Assembly (NCBI GenBank): GCA_019239785.1
Contig: JAFAZM010000260.1
Location: 1 to 29,791 of the forward strand
Reading direction: 5' to 3'
Length of the DNA: 29,791 nucleotides
Origin: Sphingomonadaceae bacterium
GTDB lineage: Bacteria; Pseudomonadota; Alphaproteobacteria; Sphingomonadales; Sphingomonadaceae
Below the pieces are notes generated by a model, which saw only the letters and a list, made by a program, of their open reading frames with translations, was not told the DNA's origin and ran no database searches. This document shows positions 24,811 to 29,791 of this stretch, piece by piece. Made by a program: the position numbers and the translations under genes. Every line of letters begins with the position of its first letter. Positions within the stretch are counted from its first letter, which is position 1.

Positions 24811-25521
24811 TCAGCCGAAACACTCCTCCAGAAACCCCTCCGCCGCGCGCCACGCCCTTTTGTCCGCGAGCGCATTGTACGCAATCCCCTCCTCCGGCGG
24901 CCGGGCATGGGTGAAGCCGTGGACGGCACCACCGAAGCAGTGGATCTGCCAGTCGCAGCCCGCCCCGGTCAGCTCTTGCCCGAGCGCGACCACCTGCTCC
25001 GGCGGGACCAGGGCATCCTCCCAGCCGTGATAGACGGCGACGCGCGCCTTGATCTTGGGCTCCGCGATGTTCGGCGGCGGGGTGAAGAGGCCGTGGAAGC
25101 TGGCGACGCCGGCAATGTCGGCGCCGGTGCGGGCGAAGTCGAGCACGCAGAGGCCGCCGAAGCAGAAGCCGATCGCTGCGGCCTTGCCGCCGTCCACCTC
25201 CGGAAGGCCGCGCGCGACCTCCAGCAGATGCAGGATCCTGTCCTGGAGCAGCGGCCGATCGCCGAGCAGCGCCATCATCCACGGGCGGGCGACCTCGCGG
25301 TCGCCGGTGCGCCGCCCCTTGCCGTAGAGATCGCAGGCGAAGGCCGCATAGCCGAGGCCGACGATCCGCTGCGCATTCTCCTCGTCCACCTCGTCGAGAC
25401 CGAAGATGTTCGGGAAGATCATCACCAGCGGCCGTTCGCCAGCGTCGGGATCGGCGAGCAGGAAGCTTTCCAGCTCGACCTCGCCGTGCCGGCTTTCGAT
25501 CGCACGCTTCACTGCCGTCAT
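24811..25521 (-). CDS. Dienelactone hydrolase family protein
   Basis: A 236-residue alpha/beta hydrolase. The catalytic triad fits C120 (IGFCFGG), D169 (HGWEDALVPP) and H201 (GAVHGFTH); a cysteine nucleophile is the mark of dienelactone hydrolases. The N-terminal VMIFPNIFGLDE region is the usual oxyanion-side strand. No aromatic catabolism genes lie nearby, so the substrate may be another lactone or ester. It lies 34 nt after recN and is probably co-transcribed with it. Confidence 0.92.
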   Translation of the reverse strand: MTAVKRAIESRHGEVELESFLLADPDAGERPLVMIFPNIFGLDEVDEENAQRIVGLGYAAFACDLYGKGRRTGDREVARPWMMALLGDRPLLQDRILHLLEVARGLPEVDGGKAAAIGFCFGGLCVLDFARTGADIAGVASFHGLFTPPPNIAEPKIKARVAVYHGWEDALVPPEQVVALGQELTGAGCDWQIHCFGGAVHGFTHARPPEEGIAYNALADKRAWRAAEGFLEECFG

Positions 25522-25555
25522 GCTCAGCCTTTCCTGAATCCGTCCTGCCTGCGGC

Positions 25556-27208
25556 TCACGCCGCCTCCAGCAATCGCTCGGCCTGGGCCCGCGCCTCGTC
25601 GGTGATGCGGGCGCCGGAGAGCATGCGGGCGATCTCCTCGCGGCGGCGGGCCTCGTCGAGCAACTGGACGCCGGTGCGGGTGACGAGGCCGTCGTGGCTC
25701 TTCTCGATGAGGAGGTGACGGGCGCCCCGCGCGGCGACCTGCGGCGAGTGGGTGACGACCAGGACCTGGCCGCGCGCCGCCAGCCGGTGCAGCCGCTCGC
25801 CGATCGCGCTCGCCACCGCGCCGCCGACGCCGCGGTCGATCTCGTCGAAGATCATCGTCGTCGCCCCGCCTTCCTCGGCGAGCGCGACCTTGAGCGCCAG
25901 GATGAAGCGGGACAATTCGCCGCCCGAGGCGATCCGCAGCAACGGCCCAAACGGCGCGCCCGGATTGGTCGCGATCTCGAACTCGACCCGGTCGCGGCCC
26001 GAGGGTCCGGGCTCGCTTTCGGCAAAGCCGGTGCGGAAGCGGGCCGCGTCGAGCTTCAGCGGCGCCAGCTCGGCCGCAACCGCGGCGTCGAGCCGCGCCG
26101 CCGCGGCCCGGCGCGCCTCGCTCAGCGCTGCCGCGGCCCGGTCATAGGCGGCGCCCGCCTCGGCCCGCTCCGCCTCGAGCGCGGCGATCCGCTCGCCGCC
26201 GGCCTGGATCGCACCGAGCCGGCGGATCAATTCCTCGTGCAGCGCCGGCAGCGCGTCGGCCTCGACCCGGTGCTTGCGGGCCAGCGCGCGGATCTCGAAC
26301 AGCCGGCCCTCCGCCTGCTCCAGCGCGGCGGGATCGTAGGTCAGCGCCTCGCTCGCGCGAGTCAGCGCCCCCTCCCCTTCGCCGGCCTCGATCGCCGCCC
26401 GGTCGAGCGCGGCGAGAGCCTCGGCGAGCAAGGGATGCTCGGCGGCGATCCGGTCGAGCCGGCGCGCCGCCTGGCGGAGCAGGGCCGCGGCACCTTCCGA
26501 GCCCTGCAGCAAGGCGGCGATCGTGCCGAGCTCGTCGCCGAGCCGGGCGCCGGCCTGCATCGTGGCGCGCAGGCTCGCGAGCCTTTTCTCCTCGCCGGTC
26601 TCGGGCGCGAGCCGGCCGAGCTCCTCGACGGAATGCGCGAGCCAGTCGCGGTCGCGCTCGGCGCTCTCCGCCTCGGCGCGGGCGGCGGCAAGCGCGTCCT
26701 CGAGCGCGCGCCGCCGCTGCCAGGCCGTCTCGACGTCGGCCGTGTCGATCCGGCCATAGGCATCGAGGAGGGCGCGGTGACCGCGCGGGTTGAGCAGGCC
26801 GCGCTCGTCATGCTGGCCGTGGATTTCGACCAGGCGGGCGCCGAGCTCGCGCTGCAGGCCGGCCGAGACCGGCTGGTCGTTGACGAAGGCGCGGCTGCCG
26901 CCGTCCGCCTTGACGATGCGGCGGATGACCAGAGGCTCGCCCGGCTCCCGGGCGAGGCCGTTCTCGTCGAGCAGGACAAGAACAGGATGATCGGCCGCGA
27001 CCTCGAAGCCGACGCTGACCGACGCCTGCGCCTGCCCGGCGCGTACCAGGGCGCTCTCCGCCCGCATGCCGAGCGCGAGGCCGAGCGCATCGAGCAGGAT
27101 CGACTTCCCCGCCCCGGTCTCCCCGGTCAGCACGCCGAGGCCCGGCCCGAATTCGAGGTCGAGCGATTCGATCAGCACGACGTCGCGGATGGAGAGGGTG
27201 GTCAGCAT
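25556..27208 (-). CDS. recN: DNA repair protein RecN
   Basis: A 550-residue SMC-like ATPase of double-strand-break repair. Walker A is LTGETGAGKSILLDAL (residues about 27-42), a long coiled-coil middle (about 150-380) is rich in Ala, Glu and Arg, and the C-terminal part carries the signature SGGELSRFILALK and Walker B TTMIFDEIDRGVGG. The length is normal for the family. It lies between bamD and the hydrolase/ligA genes on the same strand, an order common in alphaproteobacteria. No strong ribosome binding site is seen before the ATG at 27208. Confidence 0.97.
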   Translation of the reverse strand: MLTTLSIRDVVLIESLDLEFGPGLGVLTGETGAGKSILLDALGLALGMRAESALVRAGQAQASVSVGFEVAADHPVLVLLDENGLAREPGEPLVIRRIVKADGGSRAFVNDQPVSAGLQRELGARLVEIHGQHDERGLLNPRGHRALLDAYGRIDTADVETAWQRRRALEDALAAARAEAESAERDRDWLAHSVEELGRLAPETGEEKRLASLRATMQAGARLGDELGTIAALLQGSEGAAALLRQAARRLDRIAAEHPLLAEALAALDRAAIEAGEGEGALTRASEALTYDPAALEQAEGRLFEIRALARKHRVEADALPALHEELIRRLGAIQAGGERIAALEAERAEAGAAYDRAAAALSEARRAAAARLDAAVAAELAPLKLDAARFRTGFAESEPGPSGRDRVEFEIATNPGAPFGPLLRIASGGELSRFILALKVALAEEGGATTMIFDEIDRGVGGAVASAIGERLHRLAARGQVLVVTHSPQVAARGARHLLIEKSHDGLVTRTGVQLLDEARRREEIARMLSGARITDEARAQAERLLEAA

Positions 27209-27280
27209 GGAGTGCGCGGGTGAGGCATCGACGCGCTTCTTACGTCATTCGCGCGAGAGCGGGAAAGGGCCGTTCGCCTG

Positions 27281-27399
27281 GGAGTCATCCCGGCGGAGGC
27301 CGGGACCCATGAACACTGAGCCGGGAAACGCAGCGCAAACGTGCGCGCACATATTCGACTTCCGTGTTCATGGGTCCCGGCCTTCGCCGGGATGACTCC
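27281..27399. repeat. Paired inverted repeat, type D copy 3
   Basis: Arms of 36 bp (27281-27316 and 27364-27399) identical at 35 positions, built from GGAGTCATCCCGGCG, GGCCGGGACCCATGAACAC, around a 47-bp spacer. It fills the gap between the bamD stop and recN start and would form a strong hairpin in a bamD-recN transcript. Confidence 0.92.
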
Positions 27400-27403
27400 G
27401 GGA

Positions 27404-28255
27404 TCAGTTCGTGCCCGTCGCCGGCGCGGGCTGGGCCGGCGCCGCCGCGGGCGCCGCGGCCGGCGCCTGCGCGGTAGCGGGGACCGGGTGGCGCTGCATA
27501 AGCTCGTAGGCGCGGCGGTACCAGCGGGTGTTGGGATAATTGGCGCCGAGCACGGAAGCGGCGCGCTCCGCCTCCTGCGGCACGCCGAGGGCGAGATAGG
27601 ATTCGGTGAGCCGCATCAGCGCCTCGGGGGCGTGGCTGGTGGTCTGATATTCGTCGATCACGGCGCGGAAGCGGACGACTGCGGCGAGCCACTGGGCGCG
27701 GCGCTGGTAGAAGCGGCCGATCTCCATCTCCTTGCCGGCGAGATGGTCGCGGACCAGGTCGATCTTGATGCGGGCATCGTCGGCATAAGGCGTGCCCGGA
27801 TAGCGGCGCACCACCTCGCCGAGCGAATCGAGCGCCTGGCGGGTCACCGCCTGGTCGCGGGTCACGTCGCCGATCTGCTCGTAATAATTGAGCGCGACCA
27901 GATAGAGCGCGTAGGGCGCGTCGCGGTTGCCCGGGTGGATCGAGAGGAAGCGGCGGGCGGAATCGATCGACTTGCTGTGGTCGCCGGCCGCGTAATAGTT
28001 GAACGCGCTCATCAGCTGCGCGCGCCGCGCCCAGATCGAATAGGGATGCTGGCGCTCGACCTCGTCGAAGATCAGGGCCGCGGCGGTGTAGTTGCGCCGC
28101 CGCATCTGCTGCCAGGCCGCATTGTAGAGCGTGTTGACGTCCCGGGCGACATAGCGGGTGTCGGCCCTGGTGCGGTTGCCGCGGGTGCAGCCTGAGAGGG
28201 GGACGAGGCTGACGGCGATCGCGGCGAGCAAAAGGGCACGATATTTGTACTGCAT
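27404..28255 (-). CDS. bamD: Outer membrane assembly lipoprotein BamD
   Basis: A 283-residue lipoprotein of the BAM complex, which folds outer-membrane proteins. The signal peptide ends in a lipobox LSGC with C23 as lipid site. TPR-type helices follow (LYNAAWQQMRRRNYTAAALIF, LVALNYYEQIGDVTRDQ, GRFYQRRAQWLAAVVRFRAV), as in other BamD proteins; the VVRRYPGTPYADDA and EIGRFYQRRAQW stretches are diagnostic. A proline/alanine-rich tail of about 30 residues follows. It precedes recN on the same strand. Confidence 0.96.
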   Translation of the reverse strand: MQYKYRALLLAAIAVSLVPLSGCTRGNRTRADTRYVARDVNTLYNAAWQQMRRRNYTAAALIFDEVERQHPYSIWARRAQLMSAFNYYAAGDHSKSIDSARRFLSIHPGNRDAPYALYLVALNYYEQIGDVTRDQAVTRQALDSLGEVVRRYPGTPYADDARIKIDLVRDHLAGKEMEIGRFYQRRAQWLAAVVRFRAVIDEYQTTSHAPEALMRLTESYLALGVPQEAERAASVLGANYPNTRWYRRAYELMQRHPVPATAQAPAAAPAAAPAQPAPATGTN

Positions 28256-28646
28256 GGGGGGCCTCTTAGCGGAGGGTCGGGAGCAGGGTCCAGACCCAAA
28301 ACCGGAAGTGGTCGTGATCGGCCGGAGAGGCCGGCTGACAAGGAGAGGGTCGAAGGGCGGGTCGGGAAACCCGTCCGAGGCGCTCGACGCCGGCAGCCGG
28401 CCTATCCGGCCGACCGCGAAGCGGCGGGCTGTCCTTTGCCGCCCTGCAGCGTCGCTGCGTCGGTCACGATGTATTCAACATCGCTCCCTCCTTGCTCCTT
28501 GCCGGACAACAAATGCCAGCCCGTCACGACCGCCTCCGGTTCTGGGTCTGGACCCTATGCCAAGCGGCCTTGCGCATCAGAGAGACAGGGCGATGAACGG
28601 CGCTTTAATGGCGGGTTTTTAACTCCGCTCCGCTAAGCGCGCATCC
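28256..28646. other. Intergenic region between divergent bamD and glycosyltransferase genes
   Basis: These 391 bases are mostly occupied by the paired repeat 28285-28556. Outside it lie a TTAGCGGAG/CTCCGCTAA inverted match (28264-28273 and 28629-28638) and a short T-rich stretch (28610-28622). No lpxC, the gene often found before bamD, and no convincing coding sequence is present. Confidence 0.6.
28285..28556. repeat. Long paired inverted repeat, type F
   Basis: Arms of 33 bp (28285-28317 and 28524-28556), identical at 30 positions and beginning AGGGTCCAGACCC, around a 206-bp GC-rich centre with further small palindromes (GGCCGGAGAGGCCGGC). This is the longest spacer of any non-coding pair in the window. 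Confidence 0.85.
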
Positions 28647-29791
28647 ATGCTGCGCGTCCTCACGCTCGCCACCCTGTTCCCGAACGGCGCACGCCCGACC
28701 TTCGGCGTGTTCGTCGAGCGGCAGACCTGCGCGCTCGCCGCGCTGGACGATGTGGAGGTGCGGGTGGTGGCGCCCGTCGGGCTGCCGCTCTGGCCGCTCG
28801 CCTTGCATCCCCATTATGCCCATCTGCGGCGGCTGCCGGCGCACGAGGTCTGGAACGGGCTCGTCGTCCATCGGCCGCGTTACCGCGTCTGGCCCGGGCT
28901 CAGCCAGGCCGGGGTCGCGAGGCGGCTGGCCGACGCGCTGCTGCCGATGCTGCGCGACATTCGCCGCGATTTCCCGTTCGACCTGATCGACGCCGAATTT
29001 TTCTGGCCGGACGGGCCCGCGGCGATGCGGCTTGCGGCGGCGCTCGGCGTGCCCTTCTCGGTGAAGGCGCGGGGCAGCGACATCCATCTCTGGGGCACGA
29101 CCCCCGGCATCGGCGCGCAGATCGCCGCGGCCGGCCGGGCGGCGGGCGGGCTGATCGCGGTCAGCGCAGCGCTGAAGCGCGACATGATCGCGCTCGGCCT
29201 GCCGGAGAAGATCAGGGTCCATTATACCGGCATCGACCTGGCGCGGTTCCGGCCGGCCGACCGCGCGGCGGCCAAGGCGGCGCTCGGCGTCGCGGGGCCG
29301 CTGCTGGTCAGCATCGGCCATCTCAATGCGCGCAAGGGCCAGGAGATCGCGGTCGCGGCGCTGGCCAAGATCCCGGGCGCGACCCTGATCCTCGCCGGCG
29401 ACGGGCCGGAGCGCGCCAGGCTGGAGCGGGACGCGGCCGCGCGGGGGCTCGGCGCGCGGGTGCGCTTCCTGGGCGTGCAGCCGCACGATGCCCTGCCCGC
29501 CTTGCTCGCCGCGGCCGATGTGATGGTGCTGCCGACCGCGTCGGAGGGCCTCGCCAATGTCTGGGTCGAGGCGCTCGCCTGCGGAACGCCGGTGGTGACG
29601 ACCGACGTCGGCGGCGCCCGCGAGGCGGTCGACCGGCCCGAGGCCGGCCGGCTGGTGCCGCGGGAGCCGGACGCGGTGGCCGCTGCGGTGAACGACCTGC
29701 TCGCCGATCCGCCTTCGCAGGCGGCGGTGCGGGCCGCCGCCGAGCGCTTCTCATGGGAGCGCAATGCGGCGGAGCTGCGGGAGCATTTGAT
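28647..29791 (+). CDS. Glycosyltransferase family 4 protein (3' end outside window)
   Basis: 381 codons are visible without a stop; only the last residues are missing. The protein has the two Rossmann-like domains of GT-B enzymes. The N-terminal half includes FGVFVERQ and KARGSDIHLWG; the C-terminal half has SIGHLNARKGQE, the nucleotide-sugar site ILAGDGPE, and the EX7E motif with E300 and E308 (SEGLANVWVEALACGTPVV). These transfer a sugar from an activated donor, keeping the anomeric configuration, in making glycolipids or polysaccharides. No other polysaccharide genes are in view, so the product is unknown. Confidence 0.93.
   Translation, partial: MLRVLTLATLFPNGARPTFGVFVERQTCALAALDDVEVRVVAPVGLPLWPLALHPHYAHLRRLPAHEVWNGLVVHRPRYRVWPGLSQAGVARRLADALLPMLRDIRRDFPFDLIDAEFFWPDGPAAMRLAAALGVPFSVKARGSDIHLWGTTPGIGAQIAAAGRAAGGLIAVSAALKRDMIALGLPEKIRVHYTGIDLARFRPADRAAAKAALGVAGPLLVSIGHLNARKGQEIAVAALAKIPGATLILAGDGPERARLERDAAARGLGARVRFLGVQPHDALPALLAAADVMVLPTASEGLANVWVEALACGTPVVTTDVGGAREAVDRPEAGRLVPREPDAVAAAVNDLLADPPSQAAVRAAAERFSWERNAAELREHL

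Noticed and set aside
28158..28622. A 154-codon plus-strand frame before the glycosyltransferase
   Set aside because: It starts inside bamD antisense and reads mainly through the type F repeat; proteins annotated from such repeats are usually artefacts.

Overview
The window is GC-rich DNA from an alphaproteobacterium, most likely a sphingomonad (Sphingomonas or a close relative). The basis is the block bamD, recN, ligA on one strand, the FecI/FecR/TonB-receptor trio, sphingomonad-like protein sequences throughout, and several families of paired palindromic repeats between genes. Both ends cut through genes: a PadR regulator on the left and a glycosyltransferase on the right. I see no rRNA, tRNA, CRISPR array or classical transposase.

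Layout. 1-2160: padR-type regulator divergent from a small membrane protein, then a GFA-family zinc protein and a glutathione S-transferase. 2333-5741 (minus): a three-gene operon of a GTP-cyclohydrolase-II-like protein (URC1 type), a DUF1688/URC4 protein and uracil phosphoribosyltransferase, which matches the URC uracil catabolic pathway. 5937-9007 (plus): an exported TPR protein and an aspartyl-protease/PDZ protein. 9085-12935 (minus): stand-alone receiver protein, aldo/keto reductase and catalase-peroxidase KatG. 13258-17154 (plus): ECF sigma factor, FecR-like anti-sigma factor and an STN-domain TonB-dependent receptor, with overlapping reading frames. 17422-18200 (minus): sdhC and sdhD without sdhA/sdhB beside them. 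18569-21676 (plus): a soluble chemoreceptor, a short-chain dehydrogenase and prmA. 21800-28255 (minus): small exported protein, ligA, a DUF559 endonuclease-like gene, dienelactone hydrolase, recN and bamD. 28647-end (plus): glycosyltransferase.

The most striking structural theme is the intergenic repeats. At least six kinds are present, nearly all built as two inverted copies of a 30-60 bp unit around a short spacer (2167-2330, 2991-3077, 4302-4460, 10613-10702, 13048-13194, 18316-18447, 19912-20003, 21690-21773, 24323-24793, 27281-27399, 28285-28556). In one case (24323-24793) the spacer is replaced by a complete DUF559 gene whose reading frame runs out through the repeat arm. The same arms occur elsewhere in the window as a short non-coding pair (18316-18447). 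This suggests, but does not prove, a small mobile cassette with an endonuclease as its only gene. A second notable point is the URC operon, in which another repeat pair lies between the first two genes and its arm supplies the likely ribosome binding site of the second.

All functions are assigned from sequence reading alone. No database search, structure prediction or alignment program was run.
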